The notes under the pieces: model-generated | Told to the model about the DNA's origin: nothing | Databases searched by the model: none | What the model saw: only the letters and a program-made list of their open reading frames with translations | Shown: piece after piece, positions 6,304-13,821 of the stretch | Layout of the letters: each line of letters starts with the position of its first letter | How positions within the stretch are numbered: the stretch's first letter is position 1 | Assembly (NCBI GenBank): GCA_027343725.1 | Contig: DAHWKH010000053.1 | Location: 1-17,328, forward strand | DNA length: 17,328 nucleotides | Reading direction: 5' to 3' | Source: Acidiferrobacteraceae bacterium | Lineage (GTDB): Bacteria; Pseudomonadota; Gammaproteobacteria; Acidiferrobacterales; Acidiferrobacteraceae | Program-made: the position numbers and the translations under genes

Positions 6304-7452
6304 GTGCGGCTACACGAGTATCAGGCCAAGGCCGTGTTGGCGCGCCACGGCGTGCGCACGCCGCAAGGCGCGGTCGTGCACAAGGGGGCCTCTATCGCGG
6401 ATGCGACGGCGGCTTTGGAAGGCCCCGAATGGGTGCTGAAGGCGCAGATCCACGCCGGCGCGCGCGGCAAGGCCGGGGGCGTCGTGCGCGTCGCGCGCGA
6501 CGAGGCCGCGTCTATGGCTGGGCGCTGGCTCGGCGGACGTCTCGTCACGGCCCAGACCGGGCGCCGCGGCCAGCCGGTGGACGCGGTGTTGGTGGAAGAG
6601 CCGGTGGCCGCGGTTAGGGAGCTGTATCTCGCCTGTGTGCTCGACCGACGCCTGGGGCAATGGACGCTCTTGGCGGGCGCCGAGGGGGGCGTGGATATCG
6701 AAGAGGCGGCCTCGGTCATCGCTCACCCGATCGCACCGCTGACCGGCCTCATGCCCTACGAGGGCCGCGGGCTCGCGCGCAAGCTCGGACTGCGCGGCGC
6801 GCTCATCACGCGCTTTGCGGAGGTGGCGGAGCGCGTGGTGGCCCTGGCACGGGCGTGCGATGCGCTTTTGGTCGAGATCAATCCCCTGATGGTGACCGCG
6901 GATGATGAGCTGGTGGCGGGTGATGCCAAGATCGAGATCGACGACAACGCGCTTTTTCGTCAGCCGGACCTGGCGGCGGCCCGTGACCCCTTGCCGAACG
7001 ATGCCAAGGACGAGGAGGCGCGCGCCTTGGGTCTTCAGTACATCGCCCTGGACGGGGACATCGGCTGTCTTGTCAACGGCGCGGGGCTGGCCATGGCGAC
7101 CATGGATCTCATTGCGCTCGCCGGCGGCCGACCGGCCAATTTTCTGGACGTGGGCGGCGGGACGAGCGCCCAAAAGGTGGCGGAGGCCCTGGCGCTCGTG
7201 ATGTCGGATGAGCGCGTGAAGGCGGTGTTCGTCAATATTTTTGGGGGCATCGTGCGTTGCGATCTCATCGCCGAGGGCTTGCTGATGGCCGCCCAGCGCT
7301 TCACGCGCGGCCTGCCGATCGTGGTCCGGCTGGTCGGCACGCGCGCGGCCGAGGGGCAGGCGCTTCTGGCCGCGAGCGGCCTTGCGGTCGAGGCGGTGGC
7401 GGATCTGAAGGAGGCGGCGGAGCGGGCGGTGCGCCGGGCAGGCGCCCCATGA
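6304..7452 (+). CDS. sucC: succinyl-CoA synthetase (ADP-forming) beta subunit
   Basis: With SucD it interconverts succinyl-CoA and succinate, with ATP/GTP formation, in the TCA cycle (cytoplasm). 382 residues, close to the usual 386-388. The GTG start at 6304 has GGAGG five bases upstream. Seen: MRLHEYQAKAVLARHGVRTP at the N-terminus, ATP-grasp segments (WVLKAQIHAGARGKAGGV near 43-60, VLVEEPV), LLVEINPLMV, DAKIEIDDNALFR, YIALDGDIGCLVNGAGLAM and the C-terminal CoA-ligase domain with FLDVGGG and FVNIFGGIVRCDLIAEG. It overlaps sucD by 4 bp. Malate-CoA ligase (MtkA) is a related alternative that motifs alone do not exclude, but no mcl or glyoxylate-pathway gene is nearby. Confidence 0.95.
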   Translation: MRLHEYQAKAVLARHGVRTPQGAVVHKGASIADATAALEGPEWVLKAQIHAGARGKAGGVVRVARDEAASMAGRWLGGRLVTAQTGRRGQPVDAVLVEEPVAAVRELYLACVLDRRLGQWTLLAGAEGGVDIEEAASVIAHPIAPLTGLMPYEGRGLARKLGLRGALITRFAEVAERVVALARACDALLVEINPLMVTADDELVAGDAKIEIDDNALFRQPDLAAARDPLPNDAKDEEARALGLQYIALDGDIGCLVNGAGLAMATMDLIALAGGRPANFLDVGGGTSAQKVAEALALVMSDERVKAVFVNIFGGIVRCDLIAEGLLMAAQRFTRGLPIVVRLVGTRAAEGQALLAASGLAVEAVADLKEAAERAVRRAGAP

Positions 7453-8321
7453 GCGTCTTGATCGACAAGACCACGCGGGTGCTCTGTCAGGGCTTCACCG
7501 GCCGCCAGGCGACGTTCCACTGCGAGCAGGGTTTGGCGTACGGCACGCGGATCGTCGGCGGCGTGACACCCGGCAAAGGCGGCGGCACCCACCTCGGTCT
7601 ACCCGTGTACGACACGGTGGCGGAGGCCGCGAGCGCGCTCACGCCCGATGCGTCCGTCATTTACGTGCCGGCCGTGGCGGCGGCGGACGCCATTCTCGAG
7701 GCCGCGCACGCCGGGATCCCTCTGATCGTGTGCATCACCGAGGGGATCCCGATCGCCGACATGGCGCGCGTCAAGGCGCTCATGCCCGCGGCCACGCGCC
7801 TCATCGGCCCCAACTGTCCGGGGATCATCACCTCGGGAGAGTGCAAGATCGGGATCATGCCGGGATCGATCCATACGCCGGGCGTGGTCGGCATCGTCTC
7901 GCGTTCCGGCACGCTCACCTACGAGGCGGTCGCGCAGACGACGGCCGTGGGCCTTGGGCAAACGACCTGTATCGGGATCGGCGGTGATCCGGTGCACGGT
8001 CTGTCGTTCCGCGAGTGCCTGCGATTGTTCGAGGACGATCCCGCGACCCGCGCCATCCTGCTCGTCGGCGAGATCGGCGGCGAAGAGGAGGAGGAGGCCG
8101 CGGCGTTCATCCGTGACCACGTCACAAAGCCGGTTGCCGCTTATATCGCGGGAACGACCGCCCCGCCGGGCCGGCGCATGGGGCACGCGGGTGCGGTGAT
8201 CGTCGGCGCCCGGGGCACGGCCCAGGCCAAAAAGGAGGCGCTCGCGCGCGCCGGGGTGACGGTCGTCGAGTCGCCGGCGCGCATGGGGGAGGCACTCGCG
8301 CGGCGTTTGCGTTCGCCATGA
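7449..8321 (+). CDS. sucD: succinyl-CoA synthetase alpha subunit
   Basis: Carries the CoA-binding domain and the histidine phosphorylated during catalysis. 290 residues, the normal size. Seen: VLCQGFTGRQATFHCEQ near residues 11-27, GGVTPGKGGGTHLGLPVYDTV, PLIVCITEGIP, LIGPNCPGIIT near 118-128, KIGIMPG, GIVSRSGTLTYE, GIGGDPVHG and RRMGHAGAVIVGARGTAQAK. The active His is His246, the same number as in E. coli SucD. ATG 7449 overlaps the sucC stop as ATGA, and the TGA overlaps the nadE ATG at 8318, so three proteins are translated in a coupled chain. Confidence 0.96.
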   Translation: MSVLIDKTTRVLCQGFTGRQATFHCEQGLAYGTRIVGGVTPGKGGGTHLGLPVYDTVAEAASALTPDASVIYVPAVAAADAILEAAHAGIPLIVCITEGIPIADMARVKALMPAATRLIGPNCPGIITSGECKIGIMPGSIHTPGVVGIVSRSGTLTYEAVAQTTAVGLGQTTCIGIGGDPVHGLSFRECLRLFEDDPATRAILLVGEIGGEEEEEAAAFIRDHVTKPVAAYIAGTTAPPGRRMGHAGAVIVGARGTAQAKKEALARAGVTVVESPARMGEALARRLRSP

Positions 8322-9976
8322 CCGCGATCGCGCTCGGGCAGATACGCGCCGAGGTCGGGGATCTCGCCGGGAATGCCGAGCGCATGCTCGCGTGCGCGCG
8401 CCGGTCGGTGGCCCAAGGGGCGGCCCTCATCGCCTTCCCGGAGCTCTCGCTCACGGGCTATCCGCCCGAGGATCTGCTGTTGCGCGGCGACTTCGTGGCG
8501 GCGGCGCACGCGCAGCTCAACGCGCTCGCCGACGCCGCCCCCGATGGCGACATGCTCGTCGGCCTCCCGTGGCGGGACGACGGCCGGCTCTACAACGCCG
8601 TGGCCTGGATCCATGAACGGCGCGTGGCGGCGGTGTATCGCAAGCGGCTCCTGCCCAATTACGGGGTCTTCGACGAGCGCCGCTATTTCACGCCCGGCGA
8701 GGATGTCCTCGTGCGTGAACTCGCGGGGCTCAGGATCGGGGTCACCATCTGCGAGGATTTGTGGGAGCCGGGGCCGGCGTGCGCGGCAGCCGCGGCCGGC
8801 GCGCAGGTGCTCGTGAACGTGAACGCCTCGCCCTATCACCGCGCGAAGGACGAGGAACGGTTCGCGATCGCGCGCGCGCGCATCGCCCAATCCGGTATCG
8901 CGCTTGCCTATGTCAACATGGTGGGCGCGCAGGATGAATTGGTGTTCGACGGCGCATCGTTCGTTCTCGATCGCACGGGCGCCCTGGCGGCCCGCGCCGG
9001 GGTCTTCGAAGAGGACCTGCTGACGGTGTCCTTCGACGATGACGGCAACCCCGCGGCGGGCCCGCAGCGGCCCTGGCCGGAGGGCCACGCGGCGCTCTAC
9101 GAGGCCCTCCGCCTCGGGCTTCGCGACTATGTCGCCCGCAACCGCTTCGAGCGCGTGATCCTCGGCCTCTCCGGGGGCATCGACTCGGCGGTGACGCTCG
9201 CCCTGGCCTGTGACGCGCTCACCCCCGACACCGTGCAGGCGGTCATGATGCCCTCGCGCTTCACGAGCCCCATGAGCATCGCGGACGCGACGGCCGAGGC
9301 GCGCGCCTTGTCGGTGGCCTTGGCGCACGTACCGATCGAGGACATCCATGAGACCTTCGCGCGCGCGCTTGCGCCCCACTGGCAGGGTCCGGGGCGGGCG
9401 GTGGCGGAGGAGAATCTGCAGGCGCGCATCCGCGGGACGCTGCTCATGTCGCTTGCCAATGCCGCGCGCGGGCTTGTGCTCGTCACCAGCAACAAGAGCG
9501 AATTGGCGGTCGGGTACACGACCCTCTACGGCGACATGGCGGGCGGCTACGCGCCGTTGAAGGACGTCCTGAAGACCGATGTGTACGCGTTGGCGCGCTA
9601 CCGCAACGCGCGCGCCCCGGTCATCCCGGAGCGGGTCCTCGCGCGCGCCCCGAGCGCCGAACTGCGCCTCGACCAGAAGGATAGCGACAGCCTGCCCCCC
9701 TACGAGGTCTTGGATCCGTTGCTTGCGGCCTTCGTCGAGGAGGGGCGGGGCCCCCGGGATCTGATCGCGGATGGCTACCCGCGCGATGTCGTGATGCGCG
9801 TCGTGGGGCTTGTGCGCGCCGCCGAGCACAAGCGCCGCCAGGCGCCGTTGGGCACGCGCGTGAGCGCGCGCGCCTTCGGGCGCGATTGGCGTTATCCCGT
9901 CAGTGTGCGTTACGAGCCGGAAGAACGTGAGCGTGACGCAGCGCCCGGACATAGGGACTCTTCGGAAAATTCCTGA
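8318..9976 (+). CDS. nadE: glutamine-dependent NAD+ synthetase
   Basis: Last step of NAD+ synthesis: amidation of deamido-NAD+ with ATP and ammonia from glutamine. 552 residues with two domains. The N-terminal nitrilase-type glutaminase (1-240) has the triad Glu42 (AFPELSLTGYPPEDL), Lys109 (YRKRLLPNYGVFDERRYF) and Cys145 (GVTICEDLWEPGP). The C-terminal synthetase (from about 260) has the P-loop SGGIDSA at 285-291, TSNKSELAVGYTTLYGDMAGG, LKDVLKTDVYALARY and DQKDSDSLPPYEVLD. The glutaminase domain shows that it can use glutamine, unlike the short E. coli enzyme. The start overlaps sucD as ATGA. The last 77 bp overlap the 3' end of bamD on the other strand; the final residues after RYPVSVRYEPEE are probably a free tail. 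Confidence 0.97.
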   Translation: MTAIALGQIRAEVGDLAGNAERMLACARRSVAQGAALIAFPELSLTGYPPEDLLLRGDFVAAAHAQLNALADAAPDGDMLVGLPWRDDGRLYNAVAWIHERRVAAVYRKRLLPNYGVFDERRYFTPGEDVLVRELAGLRIGVTICEDLWEPGPACAAAAAGAQVLVNVNASPYHRAKDEERFAIARARIAQSGIALAYVNMVGAQDELVFDGASFVLDRTGALAARAGVFEEDLLTVSFDDDGNPAAGPQRPWPEGHAALYEALRLGLRDYVARNRFERVILGLSGGIDSAVTLALACDALTPDTVQAVMMPSRFTSPMSIADATAEARALSVALAHVPIEDIHETFARALAPHWQGPGRAVAEENLQARIRGTLLMSLANAARGLVLVTSNKSELAVGYTTLYGDMAGGYAPLKDVLKTDVYALARYRNARAPVIPERVLARAPSAELRLDQKDSDSLPPYEVLDPLLAAFVEEGRGPRDLIADGYPRDVVMRVVGLVRAAEHKRRQAPLGTRVSARAFGRDWRYPVSVRYEPEERERDAAPGHRDSSENS

Positions 9977-10691
9977 GCAGCACGCGCGCGGTATCGCGGC
10001 TCAGGTGCGTCATGTCCATGCGTTCGTAGGCCATGGCCATGAGCCCCAGGGCATCGGCGACCGCCGGGGTCCGCGGGTAGTGCTCGATCACCCGCTTGCA
10101 GCGCGCCGCGGTCGCGACATAGGCCCCGTGGATGTAATAGTAACGCGCGACCGCGATATTGTTGCGCGCGAGCATGTCCGTCAGATAGTTGATGCGCTCG
10201 GCGGCATCCACCGCGTAGCGGCTCTGGGGGTATTTCTTGACGAGGGTCTCGAAGGCGCGCAGTGCCGCGCGCGCCGCGGTCGTGTCGCGCCCGCGCAGCT
10301 GATTGACGCCGAAGACCTTCTCGATGACGCCGCGGTTTTTGGTGAAATCCACGAGTCCCTCGAGATAGTAGGCATACGCGGCGCGCGGATCCGCCGGGTG
10401 CAGGCGGATGAAGCGGCGTGCGGCGCCGATCGCGGCCGTGGGCGCGCCGGACTTATAATAGGCGTAGGCGATGACGATTTCCGCCTGCGCGGCGTAGCGC
10501 CCGTAGGGATAGTCGGCCTCGAGGTCCTGAAAGAAGCGGATCGCGCGCGGGTAGTTGGCGCTTTTGAGGGCGGCGATCCCATGCGCGTAGAATCGGCTGG
10601 CCGGCCAGTGGTGGACCTTGTGATGGACCCGACCGCAGGCGGCGAGGCTTGCGAGTCCGACGATAAGGCACAGGCGAATCAAACGGCGCAT
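9900..10691 (-). CDS. bamD: outer membrane assembly lipoprotein BamD
   Basis: Essential lipoprotein of the BAM complex, which inserts beta-barrel proteins in the outer membrane; anchored to the inner leaflet of the outer membrane. 263 residues from ATG 10691, which has GAGGG six bases upstream; ATG 10718 would add nine residues before the signal. The signal peptide MRRLIRLCLIVGLASLAAC has lipobox L16-A17-A18-C19, and residue +2 is Gly rather than an inner-membrane retention Asp. TPR-like repeats follow: YAHGIAALKSANYPRAIRFFQ, AAQAEIVIAYAYYKSG, YAYYLEGLVDF with the family-typical FGVNQLRGRD, and ARYYYIHGAYVATAARCK. It is divergent from rluD, as in E. coli, and converges with nadE. Confidence 0.96.
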   Translation of the reverse strand: MRRLIRLCLIVGLASLAACGRVHHKVHHWPASRFYAHGIAALKSANYPRAIRFFQDLEADYPYGRYAAQAEIVIAYAYYKSGAPTAAIGAARRFIRLHPADPRAAYAYYLEGLVDFTKNRGVIEKVFGVNQLRGRDTTAARAALRAFETLVKKYPQSRYAVDAAERINYLTDMLARNNIAVARYYYIHGAYVATAARCKRVIEHYPRTPAVADALGLMAMAYERMDMTHLSRDTARVLLRNFPKSPYVRALRHAHVLPARNAH

Positions 10692-10750
10692 GGGTGTCCC
10701 TCGGGGATTCAGGGGCAAGCTTAACCGGATTTCCAGCGAGCGAAAAGGGC

Positions 10751-11668
10751 ATGGGTGGCAATCGACGGTTTTCCCTGGAGCTCACGAGCAGCGAGGCCGG
10801 CCTCAGGCTCGATCGGGCATTGGCCCTGCGCCTGCCGCAGTTTTCGCGCAGCACCCTGAAGGCCTGGCTCAAGGACGGGTGCGTGACCGCGTCGGATGGC
10901 GAGCCCGTGGCACCCGATGCGCGCGTGCGCGGCGATGAGTGCCTGCGCTTCGATCTGCCGGAACCGGCGGCCTGTGACGTCGTGGCGGAGGACATCCCGC
11001 TCACGGTGGTGTTCGCGGACGATACGCTGCTTGTGATCGACAAGCCCGCGGGGCTCGTGGTGCATCCGGGCGCCGGGTGCCCACGGGGCACGATGCAAAA
11101 CGCGCTTTTGCATTACGCGCCCGATCTGTCCGTGTTGCCGCGCGCCGGGATCGTCCATCGACTCGACAAGGACACCACCGGACTCCTGGTGGTGGCCCGC
11201 ACCGAGGTCGCGCGCCTCGCTTTGATCGAGCAATTGAAGACCCGGGAAATGGGCCGCGAGTACGAAGCGCTCGTGATCGGCGCGCCGCCGCCGCGCGGAT
11301 CCGTCGATCGACCCATCGGCCGGGACCGGCGCCAGCGCGTGCGCATGGCGGTGACGGCGAGCGGGCGCGCGGCGCGCAGCGATTACGAGGTCGTGGAGCG
11401 CCTGGGCGCCTACAGCCTTCTGCGCGTGCGGCTGCACTCGGGCCGCACGCACCAGATCCGCGTCCATATGGCGCACATCGGCTTTCCGCTGGTGGGCGAC
11501 GCCGTGTACGGCGGCCGCCGCGGCGTGGCACTCTTGCCGCGCCAGGCGCTGCATGCGCGCAAGCTCACGGTGCGCCACCCGCGCACCGGGGAACGGTTGA
11601 CGTTTCGCGCGCCGCGCCCGCGGGATTTCGAAGAGGCGCTCGCGCGCCTGCGGGCGCAGGCCCCATGA
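10751..11668 (+). CDS. rluD: 23S rRNA pseudouridine synthase RluD family
   Basis: Isomerises uridines (1911, 1915 and 1917 in E. coli numbering) in helix 69 of 23S rRNA. 305 residues from ATG 10751. An S4 RNA-binding domain occupies about 17-70 (GLRLDRALALRLPQFSRSTL). The catalytic domain has VIDKPAGLVVHPGAG near 95-109 and HRLDKDTTGLLVVAR, with catalytic Asp139, the same number as in E. coli RluD, then SGRTHQIRVHMAHIGFPLVGD. The frame can be extended to GTG 10694, but that would leave only 2 bp to the divergent bamD start and add residues unlike the family, so 10751 is preferred even though the ribosome site (AAAAGGG) is close to the ATG. The stop overlaps pgeF as ATGA. Confidence 0.95.
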   Translation: MGGNRRFSLELTSSEAGLRLDRALALRLPQFSRSTLKAWLKDGCVTASDGEPVAPDARVRGDECLRFDLPEPAACDVVAEDIPLTVVFADDTLLVIDKPAGLVVHPGAGCPRGTMQNALLHYAPDLSVLPRAGIVHRLDKDTTGLLVVARTEVARLALIEQLKTREMGREYEALVIGAPPPRGSVDRPIGRDRRQRVRMAVTASGRAARSDYEVVERLGAYSLLRVRLHSGRTHQIRVHMAHIGFPLVGDAVYGGRRGVALLPRQALHARKLTVRHPRTGERLTFRAPRPRDFEEALARLRAQAP

Positions 11669-12387
11669 TCCCGGTCGTGCCGGCCACCTGGCCGCTCTTG
11701 CGGATCCGCGCGTTCACGACCCTGCGGGAGGGCGGCGTGAGCACGGGCGAATGGGCGTCCCTCAATCTCGCAACCCACGTCGGCGATGATCTCGCCGCGG
11801 TCGCGGCCAACCGCGAGCGACTGCGCGCGCAGTGGTCGCTGCCCTCCGAACCCCGCTGGCTCACGCAGGTCCACGGCACGCGCGTCATCGCGGCTGAAGG
11901 GATCGGACACGAGCCCCCCAAGGCCGATGGGAGCTTTGCGCGCGCGGACGGGATCGTGTGCGCGGTGTTGACGGCCGACTGTCTGCCGATCGTGCTCGCG
12001 GACCGGCGCGCGCGCGGCGTCATGGTCCTGCACGGCGGCTGGCGCGGGCTTGCGCGCGGCATCATTTCCACGGGTATCGAGGCGCTCGCGCTGCCGGCGA
12101 CCGATCTCAGCGCCTGGCTCGGGCCGGCGATCGGCGCCTCGGACTACGAGGTGGGTGAGGAGGTGCGGGCGGCCTTCCCCGGGGTCGGGGCGGGCGTTTT
12201 TCGGAAGACGGGACGCGATCGCTATCACGCCGACCTGTACGCGCTCGCGCGCGTCCTGCTCCAGGTCGCCGGCGTCGCGGACATCTACGGAGGCGGCTGG
12301 TCGACGCGCCGGGAGGCGCGCTGGTTTTCCTACCGGCGGACGAGGACCTGTGGGCGGATGGCGACCCTCGCGTGGATTGCGCGATAG
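11665..12387 (+). CDS. pgeF: YfiH/PgeF family protein (peptidoglycan editing factor, laccase domain)
   Basis: The family is reported to act on purine nucleosides and phenols in vitro and, in E. coli, to prevent misincorporation of L-Ser for L-Ala in peptidoglycan precursors. 240 residues, normal length. Metal-site residues are all present: His70 (LTQVHGT), Cys106 (LTADCLPIVLA) and His123 (VLHGGWRGL), each one number below the E. coli YfiH residues 71, 107 and 124. Also AWLGPAIG and the terminal FSYRRTRTCGRMATLAWI. Odd: the normally conserved Cys of GG..CT near the C-terminus is replaced (GGGWST), and the usual FSYRRD Asp is Thr. ATG 11665 overlaps rluD as ATGA. A 21-bp gap leads to the PfpI-like gene. 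Confidence 0.93.
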   Translation: MIPVVPATWPLLRIRAFTTLREGGVSTGEWASLNLATHVGDDLAAVAANRERLRAQWSLPSEPRWLTQVHGTRVIAAEGIGHEPPKADGSFARADGIVCAVLTADCLPIVLADRRARGVMVLHGGWRGLARGIISTGIEALALPATDLSAWLGPAIGASDYEVGEEVRAAFPGVGAGVFRKTGRDRYHADLYALARVLLQVAGVADIYGGGWSTRREARWFSYRRTRTCGRMATLAWIAR

Positions 12388-12408
12388 TCGGCGTTCATGG
12401 AGGCCGAT

Positions 12409-12972
12409 ATGGAAAAATCCTTGCAGGGCAAGCGCGTGGCGATGCTTTTGACAGACGGGGTGGAGCAGGCCGAGTACGAGGGACCGCGGGCCTTTCTCGA
12501 GGAGCACGGCGCGCGCGTCGACCTCGTGTCCCCGAAGAAACCGGGCGAGCGGATACAGGCGTTCAATCACCTGACGCCGGGGGCGCAATTTCCCGTGGAC
12601 AAGGCGGTCAGCGAGGCCCGCCCGGAGGAATACGACGCCTTGGTGCTGCCGGGGGGTGTGGCGAACCCGGATCAGTTGCGGCTGAGTCCCGAGTCCGTCG
12701 GGTTCGTGAGCCGCTATGCTCAGACCGGCCGGCCGCTCGCGGCCATTTGCCACGGCCCGTGGTTACTCATCAACGCGGGTCTCATGTCGGGGCGGCACGT
12801 CACGAGCTGGCCGAGTCTTGAGACCGATATCCGCAATGCCGGCGGCCGTTGGAGCGATGAGCCGGTCGTGATCGATGGCCGGTTCATCACGAGCCGCAAG
12901 CCCGAGGACATCCCGGCGTTCAACGCGCGTCTCGAGGACGCGCTGCGGGAACCGACGGCGGTCGGTGTCTAA
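12409..12972 (+). CDS. DJ-1/PfpI family protein (class I glutamine amidotransferase-like)
   Basis: Cytoplasmic stress-related family whose members are described as proteases, glyoxalases or deglycases; the precise activity cannot be read from sequence. 187 residues from ATG 12409. The nucleophile elbow is AAICHGPWLL with Cys114-His115, and Glu22 in DGVEQAE corresponds to the Glu that hydrogen-bonds the Cys in DJ-1. Other motifs: YDALVLPGGVANPD near 75-88, GRHVTSWPSLETDIRNAGG and DGRFITSRKPEDIPAFN, typical of the YhbO/PfpI subgroup. The start is decided by GGAGG (12399-12403) five bases before ATG 12409; the upstream in-frame ATG 12397 runs into that site. It follows pgeF by 21 bp and converges with nadC, 9 bp between stops. 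Confidence 0.93.
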   Translation: MEKSLQGKRVAMLLTDGVEQAEYEGPRAFLEEHGARVDLVSPKKPGERIQAFNHLTPGAQFPVDKAVSEARPEEYDALVLPGGVANPDQLRLSPESVGFVSRYAQTGRPLAAICHGPWLLINAGLMSGRHVTSWPSLETDIRNAGGRWSDEPVVIDGRFITSRKPEDIPAFNARLEDALREPTAVGV

Positions 12973-12981
12973 AGCCCGTGC

Positions 12982-13821
12982 TCAGGGCCCGATGCGCAAC
13001 GACAAGTCGAGCGCGCGCACGCTCTTTGTGAGCTCCCCCACGGACAGGAAATCCACGCCGGTCTCGGCCACCGCCGCGGCGTTTTCCAGCGTGATCCCGC
13101 CGGAGGCCTCGAGCGTCGCGCGTTTGCGCGTCGCGCGCACCGCCGCGGCGAGGTCCGGGAGCGCGAAATTGTCGAGCAGGATGCGCGTGGCGCCGGCTTG
13201 AAGCGCCTCCTCGAGTTGGGCGAGCGTTTCGACCTCGATCTCGATCGACACCCCCGGGGCCAGCGCGCACGCGGCGTTCAACGCCGAGGCGATGCCGCCC
13301 GCCGCGGCGATGTGGTTTTCCTTGATCAGAACCGCGTCGAAGAGGCCCATGCGATGATTGTCGCAGCCGCCGCAGCGCACCGCGTATTTCTGCGCAAGCC
13401 TCATGCCCGGGAGGGTCTTGCGGGTATCGAGGATGCGCGCGGGCGTGTGCGCGACGCAATCGGCATAGCGGCGCGCAGCCGTTGCGGTCCCCGACAGGGT
13501 CTGCAGGAAATTGATGGCCGTGCGCTCGGCCGTGAGCAGCGCGCGCGCCGGGCCGCGGGTCTCGCACAGGATCTCGCCCGCGCGGATGCGCGCGCCGTCT
13601 TCGCTGCGCCAGACGACCTCCACCGCCGGGCTCAATTGCCGGAAGGTCTCGTCCCAGAACGACTGGCCGCAGAGGACGCCGTCCTCGCGGGTACGCAAGA
13701 CGGCCCGCGCCGGCCCCTCGGGGACGAGGCGGGAGGTGAGATCGCCCGCGCCCACGTCCTCGGCGAGCGCCACCGTCACCGCGGCGCGCACGACCCGGGG
13801 GTCTAAGGGAGGGACCGGCAC
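12982..13821 (-). CDS. nadC: nicotinate-nucleotide pyrophosphorylase (carboxylating), quinolinate phosphoribosyltransferase
   Basis: Converts quinolinate and PRPP to nicotinate mononucleotide in de novo NAD synthesis (cytoplasm). 279 residues, normal length. Seen: VALAEDVGAGDLTSRLVP near 17-34, AERTAINFLQTLSGTAT (98-114), ILDTRKTLPGMR (130-141), KYAVRCGGCDNHRMGLFD (145-162), LIKENHI, EIEVETLAQLEEAL, ILLDNFALPDL, LEASGGITLENA and GVDFLSVGELTKS. The start is GTG 13821 with weak ribosome-site character; it lies inside the last codons of egtB (19-bp overlap), so nadC is probably expressed from the egtC-egtB transcript. The other gene for NAD synthesis in the window, nadE, is about 3 kb away in a separate operon. 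Confidence 0.96.
   Translation of the reverse strand: MPVPPLDPRVVRAAVTVALAEDVGAGDLTSRLVPEGPARAVLRTREDGVLCGQSFWDETFRQLSPAVEVVWRSEDGARIRAGEILCETRGPARALLTAERTAINFLQTLSGTATAARRYADCVAHTPARILDTRKTLPGMRLAQKYAVRCGGCDNHRMGLFDAVLIKENHIAAAGGIASALNAACALAPGVSIEIEVETLAQLEEALQAGATRILLDNFALPDLAAAVRATRKRATLEASGGITLENAAAVAETGVDFLSVGELTKSVRALDLSLRIGP

Noticed and set aside
8141..9952. 603-codon open frame on the minus strand opposite sucD and nadE
   Set aside because: It is the mirror of strongly conserved sense genes. High GC at third positions keeps the opposite strand free of stops, and its residues (Arg/His/Gly/Ala-rich) show no domain.
10708..10734. sigma-E-like promoter for bamD (GGAAATC-N15-CTGAA, minus strand)
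   Set aside because: The -35 lacks the GGAAC core and the -10 only loosely resembles the consensus; not enough to annotate.
10694..10750. GTG 10694 as start of rluD
   Set aside because: It would leave 2 bp to the divergent bamD start, consume its ribosome site and add non-family residues; Asp139 numbering fits ATG 10751.
11410..12753. 447-codon minus-strand frame opposite rluD, pgeF and the PfpI gene
   Set aside because: It crosses three recognisable sense genes and their junctions and has no family motif; a GC-driven shadow.
12960..13000. Hairpin GCCC...GGGC at the pfpI/nadC convergence as a bidirectional terminator
   Set aside because: The stem is only four base pairs, there is no T-run on either strand, and it lies partly in nadC coding sequence.
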